Origin: Helicobacter valdiviensis
GTDB taxonomy: Bacteria; Campylobacterota; Campylobacteria; Campylobacterales; Helicobacteraceae
Direction: 5' to 3'
Length of the DNA stretch: 64,000 nucleotides
NCBI RefSeq assembly: GCF_003245365.1
Contig: NZ_NBIU01000007.1
Coordinates: 1 to 64,000, forward strand
Made by a program: the position numbers and the translations under genes. Every line of letters begins with the position of its first letter. The first letter of the stretch is position 1. The notes under the pieces are model-generated. The model saw only the letters and a list, made by a program, of their open reading frames with translations, was not told where the DNA came from and searched no databases. Of this stretch, positions 36,409-46,601 are shown piece by piece.

Positions 36409-37788
36409 ATGACAACGCAGAATTTTGAAGATTTAGCACAAATTGTCGGCAAAGAAGATTGCTTCAATGATAAAGCACATTTAAGTGCTTACTGCTATGA
36501 TGCAACTAAAGAAAGAAAATATCCTGAATGCGTTATTTTTCCACACAATGAAGAAGAAGTGAGCAAAATTTTAAAATACTGTAATACCCATAAAATTCCT
36601 GTAATTCCGCGTGGTGCTGGAAGCGGATTTACTGGAGGAGCATTAGCGGTAAATGGAGGCGTTGTCTTAGCATTAGAAAAGCATATGAACCAAATTTTGG
36701 AAATTGATATGGAAAATATGGTAGCACGCGTCCAACCTGGTGTTGTCAATATGCAACTCCAAAAAGCAGTAGAAGCAGTGGGCTTGTTTTATCCACCCGA
36801 TCCTGCAAGTGAGCACTACTCCACTCTAGGAGGAAATGTAAGTGAGAATGCTGGAGGCATGAGAGCAGCAAAATATGGAATCACTAAAGATTTTGTAATG
36901 GCACTGCGTGCTGTATTGCCTAATGGCGAAATTATTCGTGCTGGAAAAAAGACTATTAAAGATGTTGCTGGATATAATATTGCAGGTATTCTTATTGCGA
37001 GCGAAGGGACTTTAGCAGTCATTACTGAAATCACACTAAAACTTCTAAGCAAACCCAAACTTTCCCAAAGTGCTATGGGAATTTTCCCAAGCATTCAATC
37101 TGCAATGAATGCAGTTTATAAGACTATGTCAAGTGGTGTTACACCTGTTGCTATGGAATTTTTAGACAATCTTAGCATTAGAGCCGTAGAAGAAAAATTT
37201 AAAAAAGGACTGCCAAAAGATGCAGGTGCTATTTTAATTACCGAAGTTGATGGAAATTTGCAAGAAGAAATTGACTATCAAATCTCAAAAATCGAAGAAA
37301 AATTTTACGAAAATGGTGCAAATAATTTCATCAAAGCAAATTCTAAAGAAGAGGCACAAGACTTGTGGTTTGCTAGAAAAAATGCAAGCCCTAGCATTAC
37401 CATTTATGGAAGCAAAAAGCTTAATGAGGATATTACAGTTCCACGCTCAAAGCTTCCAGAACTTTTAGAAAGAATTAATGAAGTTTCTAAAAAATATGGT
37501 GTAGTCATTCCTTGCTTTGGGCATACAGGCGATGGGAATGTGCATACAAATGTTATGGTAGATGGTTCTAATGAGGAAGAGCTCAAAAAAGGACATGCTG
37601 CAATAAAAGAAATCTTTGAAATTACTGTAGAGCTTGGTGGAACGCTAAGCGGAGAACATGGAATTGGTCTTTCTAAAGCTCCTTTTATGGAGCTAGCTTT
37701 TAGCAAAGAAGAAATGGATCTTTTTAGGAGTATCAAAAAAGCATTTGATCCTAACAATATTCTAAATCCAGGCAAAATGAATCTCTAA
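36409..37788 (+). CDS. glcD: FAD-linked 2-hydroxyacid oxidase (GlcD/lactate dehydrogenase type)
   Basis: 459-aa flavoenzyme. The FAD-binding (PCMH) domain shows IPVIPRGAGSGFTGGALAV and the middle has LGGNVSENAGGMRAAKYGIT. The C-terminal oxidase domain has PCFGHTGDGNVHTNV and GEHGIG. It oxidises glycolate or D-lactate and feeds electrons to quinone, probably with Fe-S partner subunits that are not adjacent. It lies 19 bp after the pgbA-like gene. The true substrate is not decidable from sequence. Confidence 0.85.
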   Translation: MTTQNFEDLAQIVGKEDCFNDKAHLSAYCYDATKERKYPECVIFPHNEEEVSKILKYCNTHKIPVIPRGAGSGFTGGALAVNGGVVLALEKHMNQILEIDMENMVARVQPGVVNMQLQKAVEAVGLFYPPDPASEHYSTLGGNVSENAGGMRAAKYGITKDFVMALRAVLPNGEIIRAGKKTIKDVAGYNIAGILIASEGTLAVITEITLKLLSKPKLSQSAMGIFPSIQSAMNAVYKTMSSGVTPVAMEFLDNLSIRAVEEKFKKGLPKDAGAILITEVDGNLQEEIDYQISKIEEKFYENGANNFIKANSKEEAQDLWFARKNASPSITIYGSKKLNEDITVPRSKLPELLERINEVSKKYGVVIPCFGHTGDGNVHTNVMVDGSNEEELKKGHAAIKEIFEITVELGGTLSGEHGIGLSKAPFMELAFSKEEMDLFRSIKKAFDPNNILNPGKMNL

Positions 37789-37896
37789 GCAGTTTCATTT
37801 TAACCTACACAAGCAAGTCCAATATTTTTTAAAAATTTTTTGCAGAAATTGCAATGCAATAAGGGCAAAATAGCTTAAAATTTATATTATTTATGC

Positions 37897-37902
37897 TACA
37901 AT
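37897..37902 (+). promoter_or_regulatory. Extended -10 promoter of fabZ-lpxA-clpX
   Basis: TGCTACAAT places TACAAT at 37897-37902, 33 bp before the fabZ ATG. Confidence 0.6.
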
Positions 37903-37935
37903 AGAGTAGATTTTTATTTTTTAGGATTCCTTAAA

Positions 37936-38397
37936 ATGATATACGATGTTCAAAAAATTAAAGAAATTTTACCGCACCGCTATCCTCTTTTATTGGTAGA
38001 TAGAATCACTTCTTTAACCAAAAATGAAAGTATTGAAGGCTTTAAAAACATTACAATCAATGAAGATGTATTCAATGGACACTTCCCTACCCAGTCTGTT
38101 TATCCAGGCGTTTATATTATTGAGGGTATGGCACAAACTGGAGGAGTTTTAGCCTTTGTAAGTATGTTTGGCGAAGATGCTTCTAATAATGGCGATAAAA
38201 TTGTTTATTTTATGAGTATTGATGAGGCAAAATTCAGAAATCCTGTAACCCCTGGAGATAAACTTGTTTATAAGCTAGAAGCTCTCAAGCAAAAAGGTGG
38301 AATTTGGGTTTTACAAGGCTATGCTTATGTAGATGAAAAGCTCGTAGCACAAGCTGTTTTAAAAGCTATGGTAGTTGATAAAAAGGACTCTAAGTGA
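37936..38397 (+). CDS. fabZ: 3-hydroxyacyl-ACP dehydratase
   Basis: 153-aa hot-dog-fold enzyme of fatty-acid elongation. The catalytic His49 is in [13 protein letters not shown] and Glu63 is in [10 protein letters not shown]. Normal length. It overlaps lpxA by 4 bp (GTGA), linking supply of hydroxyacyl chains to lipid A synthesis. First gene of a fabZ-lpxA-clpX-mreB-mreC block conserved in H. pylori. Confidence 0.94.
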   Translation: MIYDVQKIKEILPHRYPLLLVDRITSLTKNESIEGFKNITINEDVFNGHFPTQSVYPGVYIIEGMAQTGGVLAFVSMFGEDASNNGDKIVYFMSIDEAKFRNPVTPGDKLVYKLEALKQKGGIWVLQGYAYVDEKLVAQAVLKAMVVDKKDSK

Positions 38398-39197
38398 GTA
38401 TTGCAAAATCTGCCATCATTGCTCCTAGTGCTATCATAGAAGAAGGGGCTATTATTGGTGAAAATACAAAAATTGGCGCCTATAGCGTTATTGGAAAAAA
38501 TGTAAAAATTGGCTCTAATTGCACAATTTATAACCATGTTACTCTTACAGGAAACACAACTTTAGGTGATTATAATGAAGTTTTTCCCAATGCAGTTTTA
38601 GGCACTATTCCTCAAGATTTGAAATTCCATGGAGAAGAAAATTTTCTTATTTTTGGCAACCATAATAAAATTAGAGAATTTACGATGATAAACCCTGGCA
38701 CAGAGGGTGGAGGAAGCAAAACTATTATTGGCAATCACAATCTTTTAATGGCTTATGTGCATATTGCGCATGATTGCATCATAGGAGATCACTGCATTTT
38801 AGCAAATGGTGCAACTTTAGGAGGACATATTGTCTTAGGTAACCATATTAATATTGGAGGTTTAACACCTATCCATCAATTTGTAAAAGTGGGTGATTAT
38901 GCTATGATTGCAGGTGCAAGTGCTTTAGCACAAGATATTCCACCTTATTGTATGGCAGAAGGAAATCGTGCTGTAATTAGAGGCTTAAACCTCCATCGCC
39001 TAAGAAAAAATTTTGAACACCATGAAGTTGATAAAATCCATAATGCCTATAAAAAATTATTCTTTGGTAACCAACCTATTAAAGAAATTGCACAAGAAAT
39101 TCTAGAGCAAAATTGCGATGATAATGTTGCCAAAATGTGCAATTTTATTATCCAATCTACAAGAGGGATCCCATTTATAAGGAAAAATCATGAGTGA
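38394..39197 (+). CDS. lpxA: UDP-N-acetylglucosamine O-acyltransferase
   Basis: 267-aa first enzyme of lipid A synthesis, with a left-handed helix of hexapeptide repeats (about 5-185) and a C-terminal helical domain. The catalytic histidine lies in [15 protein letters not shown]; the helical part has [11 protein letters not shown]. It starts at GTG inside the fabZ stop, with AAGGACT upstream. It overlaps clpX by 8 bp. Confidence 0.94.
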   Translation: MSIAKSAIIAPSAIIEEGAIIGENTKIGAYSVIGKNVKIGSNCTIYNHVTLTGNTTLGDYNEVFPNAVLGTIPQDLKFHGEENFLIFGNHNKIREFTMINPGTEGGGSKTIIGNHNLLMAYVHIAHDCIIGDHCILANGATLGGHIVLGNHINIGGLTPIHQFVKVGDYAMIAGASALAQDIPPYCMAEGNRAVIRGLNLHRLRKNFEHHEVDKIHNAYKKLFFGNQPIKEIAQEILEQNCDDNVAKMCNFIIQSTRGIPFIRKNHE

Positions 39198-40461
39198 GCG
39201 CGTATGTAATTTTTGTAAATCTAAAGAATCACGCAAAAATCCTCTTATTGCGGGGAATAATGTTTGTATTTGTAAAAATTGTGTGATTGCTTCTTATAAA
39301 TTACTTTTCGCAGAAAGCGAGGGGGAAGCACTCCACAATGAAGCACTAGAAGCTTTACAAGAGCTAGAAGAATCCACTACTCTTTTGCCACCAAAAGAAC
39401 TAAAAGCGGTATTAGATGAATATGTTATTGAACAAGAAAAAGCCAAAAAAGTCTTTAGTGTAGCTGTATATAATCACTACAAAAGGATATTTTCTCAAAA
39501 TCACAGCGATAATGATGATACAGAAATTGCAAAATCCAATATTTTACTGATAGGACCCACTGGAAGTGGTAAAACCCTTATGGCACAAACTCTTGCAAGA
39601 TTTCTAAATATCCCTATTGCAATTTGTGATGCTACAAGCTTGACAGAAGCAGGATATGTAGGAGAAGATGTAGAAAATATCCTAACAAGACTTTTGCAAG
39701 AAGCAAATGGGGATGTGCAAAAAGCACAAAAAGGTATTGTTTTTATTGATGAGATTGATAAAATCTCTCGCCTTTCTGAAAACCGTTCTATTACGCGTGA
39801 TGTTTCTGGTGAAGGCGTGCAACAAGCACTTTTAAAAATCATTGAAGGTAGCGTTGTAAATATCCCGCCAAAAGGCGGAAGAAAGCACCCAAATCAAGAC
39901 TTTATCCAAATTGATACTAAAGATATTTTATTTATCTGTGGAGGTGCATTTGATGGGCTAAAAGATATTATCCAAAGACGCAAAGGAAATAACACTTTAG
40001 GCTTTAACCACAAAAAAGAAAATAAAGAAAATTTAAAAAACAATCTATTAGAAGAAGTAGAGCCTGATGATCTTGTAAGCTATGGACTAATTCCTGAGCT
40101 TATTGGTAGATTACATATGATTGCCACACTTGATGAAATTACAAAAGAAGCAATGGTAAATATTTTAATTAAACCTAAAAATGCACTTACTAAACAATAC
40201 CAAAAGCTCTTTAGTCTTGATGAAGTGCAATTAACTTTTGAAGATGAGTCCTTAGAAGCCATTGCAGAACTTGCAATTCAAAGGAAAACGGGAGCTAGAG
40301 GACTAAGATCTATCTTAGAAGAAATTATGTTAGATATTATGTATGAATTACCTGAACTTAAAGGCTATGAGGTAATCATCACAAAAGATGTTGTTAAAAA
40401 TAAAGCTAAGCCTATTTTGCTTAAACAAAAACAAAACAAAAAAAGCAAAAAGACTGCCTAA
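39190..40461 (+). CDS. clpX: ClpX, ATP-binding unfoldase of the ClpXP protease
   Basis: 423-aa AAA+ unfoldase. The N-terminal zinc-binding Cys4 motif is CNFCKS...CICKNC (residues 6-33). The ATPase core has Walker A GPTGSGKT, Walker [11 protein letters not shown], and the GYVGEDVE and sensor-2 GARGLRS regions. It feeds substrates to ClpP, which is not in the window. The ATG is inside the lpxA end with AAGGAAA upstream. Confidence 0.94.
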   Translation: MSERVCNFCKSKESRKNPLIAGNNVCICKNCVIASYKLLFAESEGEALHNEALEALQELEESTTLLPPKELKAVLDEYVIEQEKAKKVFSVAVYNHYKRIFSQNHSDNDDTEIAKSNILLIGPTGSGKTLMAQTLARFLNIPIAICDATSLTEAGYVGEDVENILTRLLQEANGDVQKAQKGIVFIDEIDKISRLSENRSITRDVSGEGVQQALLKIIEGSVVNIPPKGGRKHPNQDFIQIDTKDILFICGGAFDGLKDIIQRRKGNNTLGFNHKKENKENLKNNLLEEVEPDDLVSYGLIPELIGRLHMIATLDEITKEAMVNILIKPKNALTKQYQKLFSLDEVQLTFEDESLEAIAELAIQRKTGARGLRSILEEIMLDIMYELPELKGYEVIITKDVVKNKAKPILLKQKQNKKSKKTA

Positions 40462-40483
40462 ATCCATATAAAAGAGAGGAAAA

Positions 40484-41518
40484 ATGCTATTAGATAAAGT
40501 TATTGGTTGGTTTTCACATGATATTGCAATTGACTTAGGAACTGCAAACACACTTGTATTAGTTAAAGGACAAGGGATTATTATCAATGAACCCTCTGTT
40601 GTAGCCATACAAAATGATAGGTTTATGAAAAATAAGGTTTTAGCCGTAGGACAAGAGGCTAAAGAAATGGTAGGTAAAACCCCAGGAAGTATTCAAGCGG
40701 TGCGTCCTATGAAAGATGGTGTGATTGCTGATTTTGATATGACAGAGAAAATGATTCGCCACTTTATTGAAAAAGCACATAAAAGAAAAGCACTAATGCG
40801 TCCTAGAATTATCGTTTGTGTTCCCTATGGATTAACTGGAGTTGAAAGAAAAGCAGTTAGAGAATCTGCAATTAGTGCAGGAGCTAGAGAAGTATTTTTG
40901 ATTGAAGAACCTATGGCAGCTGCCATTGGTGCAGGACTTCCCGTAAAAGAACCTAAAGGAAGTTTGGTTGTAGATATTGGAGGGGGAACTACCGAAATTG
41001 GTGTAATCTCTCTTGGCGGCTTAGTTATCTCAAAATCCTTAAGAACTGCTGGAGATAAATTAGATAATGCTGTAGTAGATTATGTAAGACGCAAATATAG
41101 CTTGCTAATTGGCGAGAGAACTGGAGAAGAAATTAAAATACAAATAGGTTCTGCAATTAGCCTTAGTGAGCCTCTTTATATGCAGGTTAAAGGACGCGAT
41201 CAAGTAAGCGGGCTTTTAAATACTATTGAACTTACTAGCGAAGATGTAAGAGAAGCCATGAAAGAACCCTTAAAAGAAATTTCAAATGCGCTAAAAGATG
41301 TGCTAGAGCAAATGCCACCCGATTTAGCTGGCGATATTGTAGAAAATGGTATCGTGCTAACTGGAGGCGGAGCACTCATTAGAGGATTGGATAAATATCT
41401 TTCTGATATTGTAAAACTTCCTGTATATATTGGCAATGAACCGCTTTTATGCGTTGCAAAGGGAACTGGACAAGCCCTAGAAGAAATTGATGTATTACAA
41501 CAATTAACTTACGAGTAG
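40484..41518 (+). CDS. mreB: MreB, actin-like cell-shape protein
   Basis: 344-aa actin homologue polymerising under the membrane to position peptidoglycan synthesis. Phosphate-binding loops are visible as IDLGTANTLV (residues about 16-25) and VVDIGGGTTEIGV; EEPMAAAIGAGL is also conserved. AGAGAGGAAAA is the ribosome-binding site. It is followed three bases later by mreC. Confidence 0.95.
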   Translation: MLLDKVIGWFSHDIAIDLGTANTLVLVKGQGIIINEPSVVAIQNDRFMKNKVLAVGQEAKEMVGKTPGSIQAVRPMKDGVIADFDMTEKMIRHFIEKAHKRKALMRPRIIVCVPYGLTGVERKAVRESAISAGAREVFLIEEPMAAAIGAGLPVKEPKGSLVVDIGGGTTEIGVISLGGLVISKSLRTAGDKLDNAVVDYVRRKYSLLIGERTGEEIKIQIGSAISLSEPLYMQVKGRDQVSGLLNTIELTSEDVREAMKEPLKEISNALKDVLEQMPPDLAGDIVENGIVLTGGGALIRGLDKYLSDIVKLPVYIGNEPLLCVAKGTGQALEEIDVLQQLTYE

Positions 41519-41521
41519 AGA

Positions 41522-42349
41522 ATGAAAAAAATCTTTCTTTGGTTTATCTTTTTATCTATTGTATTTTTTATCTCTACGCAGATTTCCAAAGAATTTCATT
41601 CTAAAGTTCTCTACATCACGCAAGGTATTAAAATTGGTTTTTTAAATCTCAATAATAATATTTCTAATATCCTAGAACGCCACTTTAATCAAGCACAACA
41701 AATCAAAGAATTAAGTGCTGAAGTGGCACAAAAAAAAACAATAGAACACGCTTATCTTGCTTTAGAAGATGAGTATAAAAAATTACTTGCAAACCTTCAA
41801 GCTCCTATTGAAGCAAGCCAAAATAATGCATATTTAGTGCGCACTATTTCCTATGTAAAAATGAATGATTACAAAAAGATTTGGCTTGAATTTAAAAACC
41901 ACAAAAACTATAAAGAAAACTTTATTTTTGGGCTTGTTGGAGAAAACCAAGTAGCAGGAATTGCCATTTTAGACAATAATAGATTAATGGGCTATCTAAA
42001 TGGTGATGAAAAATGTAGCTATAGCGTCATCATAGGAGAGAAAAAAATACCTGGAATTGCTAAATACGATTTAAATAAAGGTTTTGTTGTAGATTATATC
42101 CCTCTATTTGCAAAAATTGAGGTAGGAGAGAAAATTTACACAAGTGGTTATGATTCTATTTTTTATCCTGATATTTATGTAGGAGAAGTTGCCTCCATTC
42201 AAGAGCGTCAAGGACATCAAATTGCAACTATAAAAAATGAAATTTCACAAACCTCACAATTTTATTGGATTATTGATGTTGCACAAAAAATGCCTATAGA
42301 TCTCATTGAAGATGAAAATACTGCTACAAATACAGCCACAAATGAATAA
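41522..42349 (+). CDS. mreC: MreC rod-shape-determining protein
   Basis: 275-aa bitopic protein with one N-terminal membrane helix (about 5-20), a coiled coil (about 55-90) and a periplasmic beta domain with GLVGENQVAGIA and a late GEVASIQERQG. It links MreB to the elongasome. Starts 3 bp after mreB. mreD is not adjacent, as in H. pylori. Confidence 0.9.
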   Translation: MKKIFLWFIFLSIVFFISTQISKEFHSKVLYITQGIKIGFLNLNNNISNILERHFNQAQQIKELSAEVAQKKTIEHAYLALEDEYKKLLANLQAPIEASQNNAYLVRTISYVKMNDYKKIWLEFKNHKNYKENFIFGLVGENQVAGIAILDNNRLMGYLNGDEKCSYSVIIGEKKIPGIAKYDLNKGFVVDYIPLFAKIEVGEKIYTSGYDSIFYPDIYVGEVASIQERQGHQIATIKNEISQTSQFYWIIDVAQKMPIDLIEDENTATNTATNE

Positions 42350-42398
42350 GTTTAAATCAAAAAAACACAAATTTTATTTAACTTTTTAACAAATAGTG

Positions 42399-42404
42399 CT
42401 AGAA
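42399..42404 (+). promoter_or_regulatory. Extended -10 promoter of the hydrogenase operon
   Basis: TGCTAGAAT places TAGAAT at 42399-42404, about 82 bp upstream of hydA. No obvious NikR- or Fur-type palindrome is seen in the leader. Confidence 0.5.
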
Positions 42405-42485
42405 TAAAAGCGTTAGAAAGTTGCTTTTTAGCCTATTAAAGCATTTTTTCAAAATTTTGAACTTCCCAAAATAAAGGAGTAACCT

Positions 42486-43634
42486 ATGGAGTTAGAACAC
42501 ACTAAACTTGAACTGGCAAAACAAAGGCTAGATGAAATATCTAAGCTTCCCCCTCTAAAAAAGGGACAAAGCATTAAAAAAATGTTACAAAAAAATGGTA
42601 TCTCAAGAAGAGATTTTATGAAATGGGCAGGTGCAATGACTGCAATGCTTTCTTTACCTGCTAGTTTTACCCCACTTACTGCAAAAGCTGCTGAAGTTGC
42701 AGACAGACTTCCTGTAATTTGGCTACATATGGCAGAATGCACCGGCTGTAGTGAAAGTCTTCTTAGAAGTGATGGCCCTGGAATTGCAAGCTTAATTTTT
42801 GATTATATTTCTTTAGAATACCATGAAACCCTTATGGCAGCTTCTGGTTTTCAAGCAGAACATAATTTAGAAACCGCAATTGAAAAATACAAAAACCAAT
42901 ACATTTTAATGGTAGAAGGCGGTATCCCAACAGGAGAAAATGGAGGGTTTTTAACAATTGGAGCACATGGAAAAAGTGGATTAGAGAGTGCAAGAGAAGC
43001 TAGCGAATATGCAAAAGCTATTTTTGCAATTGGAAGCTGTTCGAGCTTTGGCGGGATTCAAGCAGCAAATCCTAATCCAACTGCCGCAAAGCCTCTTAGT
43101 GAAGTCATTTCAAAACCTGTTATTAATGTCCCTGGTTGCCCTCCTAGCGAAAAAAATATTGTAGGAAATGTTATCCATTTTATCCTCTTTAACACATTGC
43201 CTAGCCTTGATGCTTTCAATCGTCCAAAATGGGCTTATGGACACAGAATCCACGATTTATGCGAAAGAAGAGGACATTTTGATGCAGGAGAATTTGTCCA
43301 AACATTTGGTGATGAGGGAGCTAAAAATGGTTATTGCCTCTATAAAGTAGGCTGTAAAGGTCCTTATACTTTTAACAATTGCTCTAAACTTCGCTTCAAC
43401 TCCCACACAAGCTGGCCTATTCAAGCAGGACATGGCTGTATAGGTTGTAGTGAGCCAAACTTTTGGGACAGTATGGGTCCTTTTGAAGAGCCTCTTGCTA
43501 GCAAACTCTATAATGCTCCGCTCTTTAGTGGTGCAGATAGAACAGCAGATAATATTGGTATTACACTACTTGGTGCAGCCGCTATTGGTATGGCAGCCCA
43601 TGCACTCTTATCCAATATCAAGAAAGAAAAATAA
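42486..43634 (+). CDS. hydA: [NiFe]-hydrogenase small subunit
   Basis: 382-aa Fe-S subunit exported by the Tat pathway. The twin-arginine signal is SRRDFMKWAG (about 38-47) followed by a hydrophobic stretch to AKAA. Cluster ligands include AECTGCSESLL, VPGCPPSEKN, LYKVGCKGPYTFNNC and GHGCIGCSEP. A C-terminal helix (about 354-378) anchors it in the membrane beside HydC. AAGGAG precedes the ATG. It oxidises H2 with HydB and donates electrons to menaquinone. Confidence 0.94.
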   Translation: MELEHTKLELAKQRLDEISKLPPLKKGQSIKKMLQKNGISRRDFMKWAGAMTAMLSLPASFTPLTAKAAEVADRLPVIWLHMAECTGCSESLLRSDGPGIASLIFDYISLEYHETLMAASGFQAEHNLETAIEKYKNQYILMVEGGIPTGENGGFLTIGAHGKSGLESAREASEYAKAIFAIGSCSSFGGIQAANPNPTAAKPLSEVISKPVINVPGCPPSEKNIVGNVIHFILFNTLPSLDAFNRPKWAYGHRIHDLCERRGHFDAGEFVQTFGDEGAKNGYCLYKVGCKGPYTFNNCSKLRFNSHTSWPIQAGHGCIGCSEPNFWDSMGPFEEPLASKLYNAPLFSGADRTADNIGITLLGAAAIGMAAHALLSNIKKEK

Positions 43635-43644
43635 GGAGGAATAA

Positions 43645-45378
43645 ATGTCAAAAAGAATTATCGTAGATCCTATCACAAGAATTGAGGGACATTTAAGAAT
43701 TGAAGTAATTGTTGATGAAGACAATATTATTAAAGAGGCTTATTCTAGTTCTACTCTTTGGAGAGGTATAGAAGTAATCGTAAAAGATAGAGATCCTAGA
43801 GATGTGGGCTTTATGGTGCAAAGAATTTGCGGTGTTTGCACTTACTCTCACTATAAAGCAGGAATTAGTGCAGTAGAAAATGCTCTTGGAATTAAAGTTC
43901 CTTTTAATGCTGAAATGGTGCGTTCTTTAATGAATGTTTCTTTAGTATTACATGATCATTTGGTGCATTTTTATCACTTACATGGTCTTGATTGGTGTGA
44001 TATTACCTCTGCACTTAAAGCAGATCCTAAAAAAGCAAGCGAGCTTGCCTTTAAATACAGTAAAAATCCTATCGCAACGGGAGCTGATGAGCTTAAAGCT
44101 GCGCAAGAAAAAGTTGCAAAATTTGCAAGTGCAAAACAAGGATTAGGACCTTTTGCTAACGCATATTGGGGACATAAAACTTATCGCTTCTCTCCTGAAC
44201 AAAACTTAATTGTTCTTTCACACTATCTAAAAGCACTAGATGTGCAAAGAGTTGCTGCACAAATGATGGCAATCTTTGGTGCTAAGCAACCCCACCCACA
44301 AAGCTTAACCGTTGGTGGTGTAACTTGTGTGGCTGATATTTTAGATCCATCAAGATTAGCAGATTGGAAAACAAAATACGAAGAAGTTGCAGATTTTGTA
44401 AATCGTGCTTATTATGCCGATGTTGTAATGGCTGCTGAAGTGTATAAAAATGAGCCTAGCGTATTAAAAGGCTGTGGCGTTAGAAACTTCCTATGCCATG
44501 CTGAAATTCCAATCAACAAAACAGAAACTCTTTATAGCACTGGTATTGTAAGGGATGGAGATATTTCTAAACTTCACCCACTAGAAGAAGCACTTATTAC
44601 TGAAGAAGCTACACATTCATGGTATAAAAACGATAAAGCACTCCACCCTTATGATGGAGAAACAAATGCAAACTATACTGGTTTTGTAGATACTAAAACT
44701 ATAGGACCTGAAGGCACAGAGATTGACACAAAAGCACTAGACATTAAAGGAAAATATAGCTGGATTAAATCTCCACGCTACAATGGTGATGCTATGGAAG
44801 TAGGACCACTTGCAGCAATTGTAGTAGGGCTTGCTGCAAAAAATCCTAGAATTACAGAAATTGCAACACAATTCTTAAAAGATACAGGATTGCCTATTGA
44901 AGCACTTTTCTCCACTTTAGGAAGAACAGCTGCTAGAGTATTAGAGTGCAAACTTTCTGCAACTTATGGAATTGAAGCTTTTAATTCACTTGTAGAAAAT
45001 TTAAAAAGCGATCAAAGCACTTGTGCTCCTTATAAAATTGATAATAATGCAGAATATAAAGGACGCTATATCGGAAATGTGCCTAGAGGAACTTTAAGCC
45101 ACTGGATTAGAATTAAAAATGGTGTGGTTTCTAACTACCAATGCGTCGTTCCAAGCACTTGGAATGCAGGCCCTAAAGATGCTAAAGGGCAAATGGGGCC
45201 TTATGAAGCTTCATTAGTAGGAACAAAAATTGAAAACCTCACGCAACCTTTGGAAATTATTAGAACCATTCACTCTTTTGATCCTTGTATTGCTTGTGCG
45301 GTGCATGTTATGGATACAAAAGGTAATGAGCTATCTAATTACAAAATCAATCCTATTGCTCTTAATTGTGGGATTTAA
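43645..45378 (+). CDS. hydB: [NiFe]-hydrogenase large subunit
   Basis: 577-aa catalytic subunit. The nickel site is formed by [10 protein letters not shown] near the N-terminus and DPCIACAVH near the C-terminus. A C-terminal tail after that His is removed by the maturation protease, encoded downstream as HydD. It is carried through the Tat pathway with HydA. Start with AAGGAGG upstream, 10 bp after hydA. Confidence 0.95.
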   Translation: MSKRIIVDPITRIEGHLRIEVIVDEDNIIKEAYSSSTLWRGIEVIVKDRDPRDVGFMVQRICGVCTYSHYKAGISAVENALGIKVPFNAEMVRSLMNVSLVLHDHLVHFYHLHGLDWCDITSALKADPKKASELAFKYSKNPIATGADELKAAQEKVAKFASAKQGLGPFANAYWGHKTYRFSPEQNLIVLSHYLKALDVQRVAAQMMAIFGAKQPHPQSLTVGGVTCVADILDPSRLADWKTKYEEVADFVNRAYYADVVMAAEVYKNEPSVLKGCGVRNFLCHAEIPINKTETLYSTGIVRDGDISKLHPLEEALITEEATHSWYKNDKALHPYDGETNANYTGFVDTKTIGPEGTEIDTKALDIKGKYSWIKSPRYNGDAMEVGPLAAIVVGLAAKNPRITEIATQFLKDTGLPIEALFSTLGRTAARVLECKLSATYGIEAFNSLVENLKSDQSTCAPYKIDNNAEYKGRYIGNVPRGTLSHWIRIKNGVVSNYQCVVPSTWNAGPKDAKGQMGPYEASLVGTKIENLTQPLEIIRTIHSFDPCIACAVHVMDTKGNELSNYKINPIALNCGI

Positions 45379-45389
45379 AGGAGGAAACT

Positions 45390-46064
45390 ATGGCTTCTTA
45401 TAAACCCATTTATGAGTTTTCAAAACTTACAAGGATTTTCCACTGGATTAGAGCAATTGCTATTTTTGCTCTTATTGCAACTGGCTTTTATATTGCCTAT
45501 CCTTTTTTAGCTCCTGATAATTTTAGCGGTGAGCCAACAGGATTTTTGTATGCACTCATGAGAAGTTGGCATTTAATTTTTGGTTTTTTACTCATTGCGA
45601 TTTCTATTTTTAGAATCTATCTTTTTGTATTCACAAAAGAATGCAGTTTTGAGCGAAAATCTTTTTTAGATTTTATCAATCCTATTGTATGGATTAAGAT
45701 TTTAAAAACCTATATGCTTTTAGGCGGACATCCACATATGAAAGGTGCTTATAATCCTTTACAACTTGCCACTTATATGTTTGTGATGTTTTTGATTGTA
45801 GCAATTTGTCTAACTGGGTTAATTTTACACGCTAATGTTTATCATGAGGGGCTTGGTGGCTTTATTGCTCCTGCTATGAAATCTTTAGAAGTGGTGTTTG
45901 GTGGAATTGCAAATGTAAGATTGTGGCACCATATTTTAACTTGGGCTTTTGTTATTTTTATCCCTATTCATATTTATATGGCTTCTTGGAATGCAACAAG
46001 ATTCCCTGGATCTGGGATTGACACCATTGTAAGTGGTGTAAAATTTGAAAAAGAAGAGCAGTAA
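45390..46064 (+). CDS. hydC: Hydrogenase cytochrome b subunit
   Basis: 224-aa di-haem membrane protein of the Ni/Fe-hydrogenase b-type cytochrome family, with four helices. Histidines that could bind haem occur in [15 protein letters not shown] and RLWHHILTW with IPIHIYM. It passes electrons from HydA to menaquinone. An in-frame start at 45366 inside hydB is possible, but AAAGGAGG places the start at 45390 ([10 protein letters not shown]). Next gene starts immediately after the stop. Confidence 0.9.
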   Translation: MASYKPIYEFSKLTRIFHWIRAIAIFALIATGFYIAYPFLAPDNFSGEPTGFLYALMRSWHLIFGFLLIAISIFRIYLFVFTKECSFERKSFLDFINPIVWIKILKTYMLLGGHPHMKGAYNPLQLATYMFVMFLIVAICLTGLILHANVYHEGLGGFIAPAMKSLEVVFGGIANVRLWHHILTWAFVIFIPIHIYMASWNATRFPGSGIDTIVSGVKFEKEEQ

Positions 46065-46601
46065 TTGAAAATCCTCATTTTAGGCATAGGTAATATCCTA
46101 TTTGGGGATGAGGGGATTGGGGTGCATTTAGCCAATCTCCTTAAAGTCAATTATTCTTTTAACACTAGCCACACTTTAGACATCATAGATGGAGGAACGA
46201 TGGCACAACATCTAATTCCCATCATTACACAATATGATAGAGTTTTAATCTTAGATTGTGTAGATGCAAATGATGCAGAAATTGGTGCGGTGTATTATTT
46301 TGATTTTAAGGAGATTCCACACAATATCACATGGGCTGGAAGTGCACATGAAGTAGAAATGCTTCAAACTCTTCAAATGATTGAAATGCTAGGCGATTTG
46401 CCACCCACTAAAATCTTAGGCATTAAACCTGTAATTATCGGAACTGATCCAACTTTTGAACTTTCCTCCAAAGTTTTAGAAGGTGCTAAACTTATGGAAT
46501 TACAAGCTTTAAATTTTCTAAAATCCTTTGGAATATCTTATACAAAAAAAAGTGATAAACCCTTACAAGAAATTGCAAATTTATCCTATAAAGGTTTTTA
46601 A
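46065..46601 (+). CDS. hydD: Hydrogenase maturation protease
   Basis: 178-aa endopeptidase of the HyaD/HybD family that removes the HydB C-terminal tail after nickel insertion. Nickel-sensing residues are in GNILFGDEGIGVH, LDCVDAN and SAHEVEML. It starts at TTG directly after the hydC stop and is followed without gap by hydE. Confidence 0.9.
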   Translation: MKILILGIGNILFGDEGIGVHLANLLKVNYSFNTSHTLDIIDGGTMAQHLIPIITQYDRVLILDCVDANDAEIGAVYYFDFKEIPHNITWAGSAHEVEMLQTLQMIEMLGDLPPTKILGIKPVIIGTDPTFELSSKVLEGAKLMELQALNFLKSFGISYTKKSDKPLQEIANLSYKGF